Positions 1-11,135 of a stretch of 64,000 bases of DNA are shown piece after piece; the stretch's first letter is position 1; every line of letters begins with the position of its first letter. Origin of the DNA: Cephalotus follicularis (Eukaryota; Streptophyta; Magnoliopsida; Oxalidales; Cephalotaceae); NCBI GenBank assembly GCA_001972305.1, contig BDDD01000062.1, positions 992,901-1,056,900 on the forward strand. Direction: 5' to 3'. The notes beneath the pieces were generated by a model that saw nothing but the letters and a program-made list of their open reading frames with translations, had not been told where the DNA came from and did not search any database. Position numbers and translations under genes: made by a program.

Positions 1-170
1 CAAAATCTCACATTTCTTTTTTCGTTTAAGTTTTTTTTAAGCAAAATTAAATACAAAATTACCAGAATACGTAAAAAAACTATAAAATTTTCTCAAAATC
101 TCACATTTCTTTTTTCGTTTAAGTTTTTTTTAAGCAAAATTAAATACAAAATTACCAGAATACGTAAAAA
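1..170. repeat. 93-bp tandem direct repeat, about 1.8 copies
   Basis: The block at 1-93 recurs almost unchanged from 94 to about 170: the same run through CAAAATCTCACATTTC, a T-tract, and ACCAGAATACG. The left end may continue outside the window. It is AT-rich and non-coding, and I do not recognise a family. Confidence 0.85.
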
Positions 171-2049
171 TAATTTTATAAACACCTCATTGTTATGTAG
201 TGATCAACATATAAATACTTTTTTCAAACTGTAATTCGAACAGAAACGCACGAAAAAAAAAGAATGAAATGACCTGGAGAAAGGAAAAAACTAAATTAAA
301 CTAAACTAACAAAAATGTGCATTACATTGGTCAAAAATCTTTCAAATCCATAACCTTTAGTTTGTATAAAAAAAGACCCAATAAATGATTTTATATTTTG
401 TAAAAATTGGAACAACCTGTAATTTATCAAAAAAAAAAAAAAACATAAAATCGTGTAGTGCATGTAAGCTAAACAATTTATCAATGTATTTGATGTATGG
501 TGAGTGGTTACATATTTCATGAATATGATAAGGCTGTCATGGTAAGTGTTCATCAATATCGTATAAAATCATCCAAACATTACAATTTTGATCCCATATT
601 TGTATGAAATCATAACATGTAGGATTTGATTCCTGTGTCTGCAATATTATTTCTGTTAGTAAGACAATTTACCACTTCAACACTGGCACTTGTAACTTTG
701 TTCCAGATCAACTGTACTGCAGTTTAAATTAAGCAAGTTGGTAATTATTGAAATTTGGATCAATGGCCAGCAAAATGAGAATATCTTTTCACCATAATGA
801 TATATGCTGAAATATATGGAGTCGAATACTTCCTTTTCTCAAAGTAGGATTCAAATACTAAAATAGTTGACAAATTTCTTATTGGGCTATTGAATTTTGC
901 GACTATATAATGCTTGCACAACAACATTTACTCTAAAATAGTTGACAAAGTAGGATTCAAAATTTTTGATAATACAAGTGTGAGTTTGTGACAAGCATGA
1001 AGAATTCATTGCTAGGAGTTCAAGAGAGAATATACTTGATGTGGTTATTGGCACGTTATTTTAATTACTACAGTAACAAGTATAGTAAGCTTTTTATTCT
1101 GTTTGGGCCCGCATAATTTGCACCACACTTTACCATGCCTAAAATGGTTTGCTTATATCCAACGGAAAAAGTTTCCCAAAGATTCCATCAGATTATATGA
1201 GCAACCATCCTCATATACGAATTTGCAGTCTTTCTAAGATTATTTTTATATCAATGTTCGGTGCATATCAGTCCAACTACCTATCAACCTCTGTAGCAGT
1301 GTAAGGCCGTTAATGATGAGCACATCCTTCCTTCCCTCTATTAAGACAGCTCCATATGCCCATTTAGCTACATAAGATCTTTTCCATTTTATTCAAGATT
1401 TTAAAGTATAAATAATATGCACTAGAATTTGACTAAAATATAAGCATAACCTCATAATATATATGAAAATTGGGTACACCACACTTTTCTGTAGAAGTTA
1501 ATTGGGTAAGTGCAAATTTGTTCCCGAAATATTGATGACTACTATAAATCTGAAACCATGCAAAAAAAGTTCGACCCCCATTTACCCGAGGGCGCAATTC
1601 TGAAGTACATCTATACATTTAGTCCAAAATCGCTCAAGTTTCATGTTAAGTGCATTTATTGAGACAAAGAATTCACTTCACTTAAACAAAGAAATCTCTA
1701 GCACTAAAGCACAAACAATCCTCATTCTATTAGCAGCTACTTAAATTGGAAAAAAGTATGTGATATGTGAGTAGCTATGTGGATCCCATGATGTAGCAAA
1801 CTGATGTTTGTGCTCTTGTTTTAAGTTCAGTATTAACTCTCAATAACCCCAGAGGTCTGGAGGAGAAAAGACATGAACAGTATGTACCAGAGTCCCATTT
1901 GGTGACTAAGCAGTTTTGGTTGTCAACGGAGTCAATTAGAATGCAGGATATAACTCCATCTAAGAAGTTTTTGCCGGCAGCGGATATAATGGGCTAAAAT
2001 GAAAAAGCATTTAGAACTTGCTATATATGAAGAACTAGAGTAACAGTTG
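171..2049. other. AT-rich intergenic region, no gene recognised
   Basis: I see no coding similarity or exon-like structure here. Short open frames near 296-556 and 1433-1618 have low-complexity or unrecognisable translations. The right end holds the 3' untranslated region of the minus-strand reductase gene. Confidence 0.6.
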
Positions 2050-4574
2050 TTACAATAGGGTATCTAGATGTTTGCTAATTGTAGTGTATTCCAAGTGTGG
2101 ATACAGCTGTGTGCCCTCTACCCCGACAGAAGATTCAATATCGAAGTAGGTATGATCTCCCTTTACGAAGGCAGAGTAAATGAAAATCATATCCATGTTG
2201 TTTGGATATGGTGTCTCTGCAATGCCACAAGGTAAACATTGTTGGTCAAACTTCCAATAACAAAGAACGGTGAAATCAATATTATTCCAATCAATGGATC
2301 CAAAAAATTGGAGATGAAGTAAAAGCAGATTCAGTTACTACAACTACACAATTAGGTGTCCCAATACCATGCACTGGTAAGCAAGAGCCCAATTTATCTT
2401 GCTTTTATTCTTTGCCTTGTATTGGTTCAGATTAGGACTCTGGTGTAATCATAAGCCTTGATGGAATCCTATATGCAGGTGGAACAGATAAATCAAATAG
2501 CACATGAACATTATATACTGCGCCGTTGTGGAGTTCTCATTACTTCTAGTAATACAAAAATTTGACTGGTATACAGTGTTTGCTTATTGATGAAATTTAG
2601 CAGGCACGAATAAATACTGTTAAGAAGCTGATCATTCACGTATATCAAGAATAGCTTACAACTATTTTCTCATATTAATTTTAGTCTTATGGGTTATGAA
2701 TTTCACAATATATGAACTACAGTTAACCATTTTCGAAATGACTTCTAAATGCCTTTCATATATTTCAATCAGTATCTGTTCAGGGTAAGATCACAAGCTT
2801 TAAGAATAATGATCATATACATATGAGAGTGCTTAGCCTGTAATACCTCTAATTATCTTAAGAAGTTCCTCTTCAGGTACATATATTTTCTCAAGCTTCT
2901 TTCCGGTCTTACTCTCCCAAACCTCAACCAGCTCATTCATGGAGATAATATTTCCTGGGGGCCTCAGATACAACACCTTATTTGATGTACGTGGATCGTC
3001 CACTGTACTGATGGTGAAGGCAGCAACATCACTTTCCTTCACAAAGACACCTGGAAAAAAATCACAAAAATGTGGCAAATTATGAATCTACTAATTTTGG
3101 CGCAGATAATATACGAGAGTGGGTTTAGCATCAAATGTTCTTCGAGCTCAATTTAGCGTTGCCAAAGCTGAGTCAAGGCGCCTACAATAAGAGTGGGCTT
3201 CTGATTTCGTATTGTAGAGCTAAGTCAAATCTGTATAAGCAAACCTTTAGCAGTCCCATTTCCAAAAATTGTAATCTTAACCGTTGGAGGAGTCTTTAGG
3301 CCTGGTTGAACTAGCCCTGGAAGTAAATAGCTCATGAAAAAGTTGCAGCAGATGTAAGTATAGGGAATGCCTTCAGCTTCTATAAGACGCCGGATCTCAG
3401 CTTTTCGAGAGTAGAAGTTACAGTCTAGGTCAGATATTTGAGTTTTAACTGGATCTGCTCCAAATTCTGACGGAATGAACCTCTGTAACAGGTCACATAT
3501 ATATGTGTTATCTAAAAAGAGAACACGTCTTAGATGACAGGCTGCAGCCTATCCCTTTCACACACACACGCGCGCAATATATGCCTAAAAAGAACAATCC
3601 TTTCAATTCTATTTTGCGATTCTTTTAAGCTTAATTAAATCTTACGTGCAAATGCTCTTGATATCATTCTATGCTGTATATTAATCTTGGAAACATCATT
3701 AATCACGATAGCAATTAATAACACAAATAAAGTGAAAGAATCACATTTCAATTACATATTGGCGAGTGAACAGAATGAGAGAGTGGAAAATTGTGATCAG
3801 TGGTCTAAAAGAGAAAAATACATACATAAAGTACAATTAAACATGTAAAAGTAATCAACTTCAGATTGAATTAATAAAGCCACAAGATTGTTCCACAAAC
3901 CGATGTATAGAAAGATGCTTGAATCTAATCACATTTTCTAAAAGGGTATTATATAAACCTACTGGCACTGTATTAACTCAGAAGTTTAGAATCAAGCCAC
4001 CAGGTATTGTTGAAAGAATAAAAAATAAAAACTAAAACGAAATGGGATTTTTTGCATCTTAATGTCAGTATAAATTAAGCTCAAGCACCATCTCTTATCA
4101 TTAAAAAACAGTAAAGAAAGTAAAATTAATATGCCAAATTAAATGGAGACAAACCTTAATGGATCCAACTTGCTTGATAACTCTAATAAGAAGCCTCTGA
4201 TCAAGAACCTGTCTAGATGGAATTGCACATATCACCACATCCACTTGCTTGACTGCCTTAATCAAACTCTCATCATCTTCCAATGAACCCTTAAACCCCA
4301 CCACAAAAGAATTAAAAAAGGAACCCACAATGAGAATCAGTGAACATAAGATAATATAACGAGAGAGGGAGAGAAGGTTTATAGTGACCTTGAGGAGTGT
4401 GGCACCAGCAGTGGAGAGGAAGTGGAGTGTTTGTGCTTTGTTGGGGTCAGTGAAAGCAGAGTCTCTAACAAGAAGAAAAGTGGGGTGTGCTAATTGAAGG
4501 CTGAATTTGGCCAAATGCTGCCCTAGCCTTCCTGTTCCTCCTATTATCAACACGCTACTCTTCTTCTCTTTCAT
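2050..4574 (-). CDS. NmrA/isoflavone-reductase-like NADPH reductase (PLR3-like)
   Basis: Five exons read on the minus strand at 4574-4389, 4289-4155, 3482-3245, 3050-2847 and 2216-2050, all with GT/AG introns and matching phases, giving 309 aa. The start is the first ATG; the codons upstream in frame lack one. The N-terminus has the NADPH-binding motif GGTGRLG (residues 12-18), followed by LVRDS, VDVVICAIPS and RFIPSEFGAD. The lysine in SRKAEIRR (about residue 134) matches the catalytic Lys of phenylcoumaran benzylic ether reductases. The last exon carries FVKGDHTYFDIES and LYPHLEYTT, family C-terminal motifs. The family reduces lignans, phenylpropanoid dimers or isoflavones in the cytosol. 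From memory, the motif set fits the Arabidopsis 'probable PLR 3' clade, whose substrate is not firmly known, better than eugenol synthase. The length is normal and there are no breaks. The 5' end lies inside a tandem duplication. Confidence 0.88.
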
Positions 4575-6058
4575 TTTTTTCTCTTTGTCTCTATTCCTTT
4601 TCAAAAATCAACCATAAAAATTATATTTACTTGTATTGGTTTTCGTTTGTATTATTATTTAGGACAAACTACCAAAAACCTATTAAGTTGTTTGGCAAAG
4701 GGTTTTACAACATACACTTATTTTCTTACATATCTATTATCTTATATATTTTTTGGTATATGTGATAACATTTGATTGTTATACCATATTTGGAATCCTG
4801 CGATGTTAGATAATTAAGGTTTGTATCGTTTATAAAACGAAAAAATTAACCTCAAACTTAAAAAATTGATAAAAATATAGTGTAAATATAGAATATTTTT
4901 TATATATGTAAAAATTTTATCAACCATATCACAAAAACATCCTCCTATGTTAGAATCCAAAACGCTACTCTTCTTCTCTTTCATTTTTTTCTCTTTGGCT
5001 CCGTTTGTTTGGAAGAAAATATTTTCTTGAGAAAAATATTTTTACTGGAAAATATTTTCTTGAAAAATATTTTATTTTTCAGTGTTTGGTGTACAATCCA
5101 AAAAATATTTTCTATTGTTTGGAACACAATATGAAAAATATTTTCCTTAATAAAATCATTTTTTCTCCATTAACATTTGTATATTAAAAAATATAGTAAA
5201 TATATTTCACAAATTTAAAAGTATTATATCTAAATACATATAGAGTCTAAATGTAGTCAAGAGAGAGATAGAGGGGGGAGAGAGATAGAGAAATAGAGAT
5301 AGAGAGGGAAAGAGAGGGAGAGAGAGAGGAGGAGAGAGAGGGAGAGAGATAAGAGGGAGAGAGAGAGGAGGGAGAGAGAGGAGGAGAGAGATAAGAGGGA
5401 GAGAGAGGGAGAAAGAGAGGAGGAGAGATAGGGAGAGAGATAGAGGAGGAGAGAGAGGGAGAGAGATAAGAGGGAGAGGAAGATAAAGAGTGAGAGATAA
5501 ACAAAGAGAGAGAAAGAAGAGAATGGAAAATATTTTTCATTTTTTTAAGAAAAACATTTTCCTATATTTATATTAAGATTTTCCGTTAACTGGAAAATAT
5601 TTTCCGTTGACTTATTTTCTAAATGTTATCAAACACAGGAAAATGAGGAAAATATTTTCCTACAAACAAACGGAGCCTTTGTCTCTATTCCTTTTCAAAA
5701 ATCAACCATAAAAATTATATTTACTTGTATTGGCTTTCGTTTGTATTATTATTTAGGACAAACTACCAAAAACTTATCAAGCTGTTTGGCAAAGGGTTTT
5801 ACAACGTACACTTATTTTCTTACATATCTATTATCTTATATATTTTTTGGTATATGTGATAACATTTGATTGTTATACCATAATTGGTATCCTGCAATGT
5901 TAGATAATTAAAGTTTGTACCGTTTATAAAACGATAAAATTAACCTCAAACCTAAAAAAATTAATAAAAATATAGTGTAAATATAGAATATTTTTGAAAT
6001 ATTTAAAAATTTTATCAACAATATCACAAAAACATCCTCCTATATTAGAATCCAAAAT
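4553..6058. repeat. 410-bp tandem duplication covering the reductase start and promoter
   Basis: Copy 1 (4553-4962) begins inside exon 1 of the reductase and includes its ATG, 5' leader and upstream region. Copy 2 (4963-6058) repeats the same sequence nearly base for base, from CGCTACTCTTCTTCTC to AGAATCCAAAA, but is split by a 681-bp MITE at 4997-5677. Copy 2 therefore carries a decapitated second start codon. Small differences between the copies show the event is not brand new. Confidence 0.88.
4997..5677. mobile_element. MITE with GGCTCCGTTTGTTT terminal repeats and a GA-rich core
   Basis: Terminal inverted repeats run GGCTCCGTTTGTTT at the left and AAACAAACGGAGCC at the right, flanked by TTT on both sides. 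The undisturbed site in the neighbouring tandem copy reads CTCTTTGTCTC, so the element and its 3-bp target duplication are defined by an empty site. The 3-bp duplication suggests a Tourist/PIF-Harbinger-type MITE. About 5258-5520 is a purine-rich GAGA/GGGAGA tract. There is no coding capacity. A relative lies at 18749-19279 in the opposite orientation. Confidence 0.85.
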
Positions 6059-6384
6059 GCTTCATATATGTTCCTGTCAATCTATATGTCGTAGCTTAAT
6101 CTGCAATATATTGGTACGTTAATTCGTTCCTCTTATAACTTAATAAGTTCTTTGTTTTTTTTTTCTGTGTTAAATTTGTTGTTGCTTTTTGTAACTATTG
6201 GTACATATTTATTCTTTAATGATTGCATTTTACAATATTCATTGATAATTTGTAGTATTTGTGATTTTCCTTAATTTATATTAATATGTGCGATTTTCTC
6301 TGATTTGTGATTTTTCCCTATTCCTTGATTTCTGATAATCTAATGTTGCTAACCTATTTATTCTTGTTCTTGCTTCTTTATTTC
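5678..6384. other. Remainder of tandem copy 2 and AT-rich debris
   Basis: Up to 6058 this is the rest of the duplicated reductase upstream region. From 6059 to the gypsy insertion at 6385 the sequence is AT-rich with no recognisable coding. It resumes at 11131 on the far side of the insertion, where Mutator-like coding debris follows, so it may be the 5' part of that element. Confidence 0.5.
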
Positions 6385-6963
6385 TGTTGATGCAGAAAAC
6401 TTTCCCTCAACAGTACCCCACGTGTAGGGGCTTGATTTGTTTAAGGGAAACGCTGGAATCAGTCCGAGAAAGAGTGTTTGGTGGTTGATGATCCCTGCAC
6501 AAGTGAAAGACAAGGGTAGAAGGTCCAGGAGGTTGTTCTCCCCGGGACACTCCGACGCTCAAGTTAGTGATTGCACTGAGAATATTGGGTTCTTTTGAGT
6601 GCTAAAGTCCCTGACCTTGTTGAAATCGTTTGATTTAGTATTTATAGACCTCAAATGTAACTGTTGAGCGTCCCATCAGGAGTTGGTGGTTGCCCCTAAG
6701 GAAAATGCCTCAGAAGTTCAGGCATTTCCCCTGATCTCTGTCGAATTTGGTGACCTTTTTCCTTTTGATGTGGTGGTGTGCACGTTTTCGGATTTGGTGG
6801 CCTATTCCCTTTTTGATGTGGTAGCGTGCACGTTTGCGGATTTGGTGACCTGTTCCCTTTTTGATATGGTGCCAGGCCTCGTGCCCAGGCCCTGGAATGA
6901 CATGTGTCGTCCTTTCCTGGAGGCATGTATCCTTATGCTTAAAAAATGAATTTTCCCATATCA
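6385..6963 (-). repeat. LTR of the deleted gypsy element (3' LTR in coding sense)
   Basis: 579 bp with TG...CA ends. It contains about 2.5 copies of a 48-bp tandem unit (roughly 6747-6870, GATTTGGTG...TTTTTGATGTGGTGGCGTGCACG), also present in the partner LTR. Spurious open frames on both strands arise from this array. Confidence 0.9.
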
Positions 6964-8210
6964 TATGCCCCCCTGGTCCTTCTCCTCTAGCCTTGGCAGA
7001 GGAGGAGGAGCAGGCAGAATTCCATTGAAGGGTCGACCCTGGGCTGACCAGGGGAAGAGGAGAAGTAGGCTTTGAAAAGTCATCAAGTACTCATGAAATA
7101 CCATCCTTTTTGACCCCGGGCTCTGTTTGAGTTGTATGCTGTGTTTGAGCTCTTCCCCGGCATTCGCCATTCCCTTAGGACAAATCACCTAAGCTTTGTA
7201 GTCCTCTTAGGACACCTTATTTCAAAGGCACTCAAGCAAAGAGACTTAGTCTTTACGAGTTCTGTTGTGTTCGTAGACTAAGTTTTTGGTCTGCTCGGAC
7301 AAGTTCCTATGGGTTTGCCGAGCAGGATATTGTCTGGTTCATCATGTTGTGAACCAGGTCGTCTGAGCTTTCACTCCTCGTAGGGACACTTGTTTCAAAG
7401 TGCTCAGTACAAAGAACTTGATCGTTGCGAGTTCCAATGGATTCGCCTCTCAAGACACAATTTTAGGTCTGGTCGAACAAGTTTCCATGGTGTTGCCGAC
7501 CAGAGTGTGCTTCCTGGGGAGTCTTATTGCTTCCTTGGAAGTCTTTCTAGAACTGCCCCCTGAGGGGTCCTTTTTGAATTGCTCCCTGGGGAGTCTTTTT
7601 TTATTGCCCCCTGGGGGGGTCTTTTTTGAATTGCTCCCTGGGGAGTCTTTTTTTATTTGCCCCCTGGGGAGGTGTACCATTCGTGCACTGAGCATGCTTG
7701 CTTCCACCCATGCACTGATGCCGCTACCCATGCACTGAGCATGAGTAAGAGCCCTTAGGCAACCATACGCACAAAACATATGCATTTCATCCCTGCCTTT
7801 TTGCGCCTGAGGTACGGTACTGAGTTTCCCAGTCATGCCCGAGCTCTTCGACCAATGCCTGGGGAGCCATGTGCCCGAGGTGGTCATGCCAGAGGAGCCG
7901 TGCTGGGATGCTATACCGAAGGTGCCGTGCTGGGGATCCAACGGCATTGAACTCCATGGTGCGGAGATGCAAGGCTCCGGGCTCCACGGCTATTGAGGAG
8001 AGATGCGAGGCACTGTAGCTGTAGTGCCGGGGATGCACTGGAGCATGCTTGACGTCCATGGTGCTGAGGAAGGAAGGAGCTGGGGATTCAAGGCGCTGGG
8101 CTCCCTTCCCTGTGGTTTGGAAAGATGTTTGCTGGTGCTTCTCTTGGGAGTATCCTCTGGTCCTCCTCGTGGGAGTTCCTCTTGCCCTTCTCTTGGGAGT
8201 GGCTTATTGG

Positions 8211-8600
8211 GTGCTCCCCTGGAGGAGTCTTTAAGTGCTCCCCTGGAGGAGGCGTTGTTGAGTGCTCCCCTGGAGGAGTCTTTGTTGAATTCTCCCCTGG
8301 ATGAGGCTTTGTTGAGTGCTCCCCTGGAGGAGTCTTTGTTGAATGCTCCCCTGGAGGAGGCTTCTGCGTGCTCCCTTGGAGGAGGCTTAGTTGAATGCTC
8401 CCTTGGAGGAGGCTTTAAGTGTTCCCCTGGAGGAGGCTTTGTTGAGTGCTCCCTTGGAGGAGTATTTATTGAATGCTCCCCTGGAGGAGGCTTTGTTGAA
8501 TGCTCCCCTGGAGGAGTCTTTGTTGAATGCTCCCCTGGAGGAGGCTTTAAGTGCTCCCCTGGAGGAGGCTTTGTTGAATGCTCCCTTGGGGGGTCTTTGT
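8211..8600. repeat. 24-27-bp minisatellite inside the gypsy element
   Basis: About 15 imperfect units of the form GCTCCCCTGGAGGAGTCTTT with a variable GTTGAAT or AAGT tail. A looser related array lies at about 7541-7670 and a few units at 8905-9000. The related element at 26559-38885 has a diverged version at 30490-30660 in the equivalent place. All six frames stay partly open only because of the periodicity. Confidence 0.85.
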
Positions 8601-9181
8601 TCATGATTAGTCAAACCCTTAGGTTGACTTCGTAGCTCAGGTTGGTTGACCCCAAGCTGAGGTCTGGTGTCGTCCCCGGGCCTTTTCACCAGGCATGCTC
8701 GCAGGCGTTAAGGGAGAGTAAGAAGTTTTCCTCAGTTTTGCCCGTCCTCCTGACCTCGGACCAGCTCGGTCTCTGAAGATGTTTTGTCAGGTGAGCCCTG
8801 GTGGACCCCTTGGGTGCCTGGTCAAGGTGAGATTCCATCTCCTGAGTATAAGTTGAGCATTTGGGGGATCTCGGATGGTTGTCCCTTGCTTGGTGTTACT
8901 TTTTCGGTTTGCCCCCTGGGGGGTCTTTTTGTAATGCCCCCTGGGGGGTCTTTATTGAGGGCTCCCCTAGGGGAGTCTTTCTGGTGCTCCCATGGGGGAG
9001 GATTTATGTGACTTGATAGAGTTGATTGGCGGTTGTTCAGAGGTTTAAGGACATGAACATTGGTCCTCCGGTCCCTTGTAAACTTGGAACTATGATCTTG
9101 AACAAGTATTTTGAAAAAGATTCAACTTTATTGCTAACTTGAATTTTACACCAAATCATTGATAGTGTTTTCTCAAATGCT

Positions 9182-9474
9182 TGCTATGGGAAGTACTTTG
9201 TCCTTCCCTTAATCCATGATGGCAGTTTTGTAACACTGTCTTGCTACATGTTGGTCTCCTCTGGCTTCCCCTATGCCAAACCTTGTAGGGAACTTCATCA
9301 ATAAGTGTCTCGTGGACACTATAGCCTCCATTAGGTTTAGACCTGGTCGCCCGATTATTGCATTGCATGGGCTTGGCGTATCAACCACCAGGAACGTCAT
9401 CTGTACCTGGGTTTGGCGTGGAGTCGTGCCTGCAACCACGGACAAGTCGATGGATCCCGGAGGATGGACCATCT
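9182..9474 (-). pseudogene. Gypsy protease C-terminal remnant
   Basis: The minus strand encodes VHPPGSIDLSVVAGTTPRQ and VVDTPSPCNAIIGRPGLN, matching the aspartic-protease region of the element at 26559-38885 (about 35990-36280). The catalytic Asp segment is absent. The upstream edge joins directly to gag at a CCTGC microhomology; the downstream edge jumps to non-coding sequence equivalent to about 31000 of the larger element, removing RT, RNase H and integrase. Confidence 0.75.
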
Positions 9475-10506
9475 CCCCTGCACCACATTGATCAGGTGAG
9501 TGGAGTTTCTCCTCTACGTGGTGCTATTGAGGAATTTGGTGACAACAGCTCTGTAAGCTAGCAAAGTCCTTCACTGACCTCTGAGCCAGGGTTGAGAATC
9601 ACGACTGGGCAGCTCCAGTCAATGTTGCCAGGAACCCTTGGCAAAGTGTTGCGTATGAGGTGTGGCGCACCAACATGGTTTGAATGTAGGTGTGCACATG
9701 TTGGATGGGGTCCGTGGACCCGTCATACATTTGTCAAGGCTGGGGAGCCGGAATCCACTGGGGATATACTCCGTCATGATCTTGGATGTGAAGGGGTGGG
9801 TGCTAAGCTTGCGCACCTCTAACAGATACCCCATTGGCTTTTCGGCTCCTTGGAGCCTTCTCTCCACCTCGACAAGCCTTCTGTTCATCGCTTGCTCCAT
9901 ATCCTCAATGTTCCTAGCTCTGCTAGAAACACTCGATTCCCCGGCCAATGTGGTCGGGCGGTCAATCCTGCACCCCCATTCCGTTCTAGCTCTGCGCAAA
10001 GCGTTGGAGTGTGCATATGCCTCCTCTGCGCCCTTGGCTTCCTCTTGGGGATCCACCTCCATGGCCTGGTGCTGGAGGTACGCTCTTGGGGGACCGTTGT
10101 GCTGATCCCTGGCAGTTGAGGACTCTGCCCTCTGAGACACATTGATCTCAGGTCTCCTCCCCAGGGGAATATTATCCCCTGACCGCCTCGGGGGAAGTCC
10201 GTCTCCCCTCGGCGGGTTTCGCCTGGCACCTCGGGGGTGCCCTGTCTCCACCACTAGCCTGTTGGGACCCAAAACTCTTCGGACCACTGACGGAGCAGGT
10301 CTGACATGTTGTTGGTTGGCCAAACTGGTGACCAGCAAATCGGTGAGGCGCTCCATCCCTTGGATCAGTTGATTGAACTGCTCCCCCGTAACGGGAGCCT
10401 GCTCGGCGGTGGTGGCAACTTGACTAGTTTGGGCTGGGTCGTTTCCAGCAGCATGCTGGCTTCCACTCGCCGTGGAGTGGTTGTTGATGTTCTTCCTCGG
10501 AGGCAT
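9475..10506 (-). pseudogene. Gypsy gag remnant
   Basis: Starts at an ATG just inside the LTR (MPPRKNINNH) and carries the gag-specific stretches TGEQFNQLIQGMERLTDLL, RAESSTARD and RARNIEDMEQAMNRRL, each with a counterpart in the gag at 37170-38345. The frame shifts near 9750, after FRLPSLDK, and similarity continues in another frame to about 9480 before the deletion junction with the protease. It is not functional as it stands. Confidence 0.8.
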
Positions 10507-10551
10507 GATTCTGTATGGCTTTTCGCTGCGCTTCCCACAGACGGTGTCAAC

Positions 10552-11130
10552 TGTTGATGTAGAAAACTTTTCCTCAACAGTACCCCACGTGTAGGGGCTT
10601 GATTTGTTTAAGGAAAACGCTGGAATCAGTCCGAGAAAGAGTGTTTTGTGGTTGATGATCCCTGCACAAGTGAAAGACAAGGGTAGAAGGTCTAGGAGGT
10701 TGTTCTCCCCGGGACACCGACGCTCAAGTTAGTGATTGCACAGAGAATATTGGGTTCTTTTGAGTGCTAAAGTTCCTGACCTTGTTGAAGTCGTTTGATT
10801 TAGTATTTATAGACCTCTAATGTAACTGTTGAGCGTCCCATCAGGAGTTGATAGTTGCCTTTAAGGAAAATGCCGAAGAAGTCCAGACATTTCCCCTTGA
10901 TCTCCGCCGGATTTGGTGGCCTTTTTCCTTTTTGATGTGCTGGCGTGCACGTTTTCGGATTTGGTGGCCTGTTCCCTTTTTGATGTGGTGGCGTGCACGT
11001 TTTCGGATTTGGTGTCCTGTTCCCTTTTTGATATGGTACCAGGCCAAGTGCCCAGACCCTGAAATGACATCTGTCGTCCTTTCCTGGAGGCACGTCTCCT
11101 TATACTTAAAAAATGAATTTTCCCATATCA
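10552..11130 (-). repeat. LTR of the deleted gypsy element (5' LTR in coding sense)
   Basis: Same length and ends as the 6385-6963 LTR, with the same 48-bp internal repeats (about 10911-11035). Immediately inside it the minus strand reads GTTGACACCGTCTGTGGGAA, the position of a primer binding site. The larger element has a similar sequence there. The priming tRNA is not assigned. Confidence 0.9.
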
Positions 11131-11135
11131 ATTTC

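Larger units (their letters stand above)
6385..11130 (-). mobile_element. Internally deleted Ty3/gypsy (Tat-like) LTR retrotransposon
   Basis: A 4746-bp element bounded by two 579-bp LTRs (6385-6963 and 10552-11130) starting TGTTGATG and ending CATATCA. The 5-bp target duplication ATTTC is perfect (6380-6384 and 11131-11135). Coding orientation is minus. Beside the 3' LTR a purine-rich tract (reverse complement of 6964-6992) fits a polypurine tract. Only a gag N-terminal half and the end of the protease remain. Reverse transcriptase, RNase H, integrase and the antisense gene of the related element at 26559-38885 are all missing. It must have relied on proteins from other elements to move. The two LTRs differ at dozens of sites, so the insertion is old. 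Confidence 0.9.

Noticed and set aside
1433-1618. 61-codon minus-strand frame
   Set aside because: No recognisable motif, no splice partners and no conservation to compare.
5247-5540. Open frame of Ser/Leu/Pro repeats (minus strand), and its equivalent at 18869-19116
   Set aside because: Both are translations of the GA/CT tract inside the MITEs, not genes.
8003-8635. Long open frames of about 200 codons on both strands with repeated PLEE or SSRGA units
   Set aside because: They lie exactly on the 24-27-bp minisatellite. A repeat unit divisible by three keeps several frames open, and the proteins are pure repeat.
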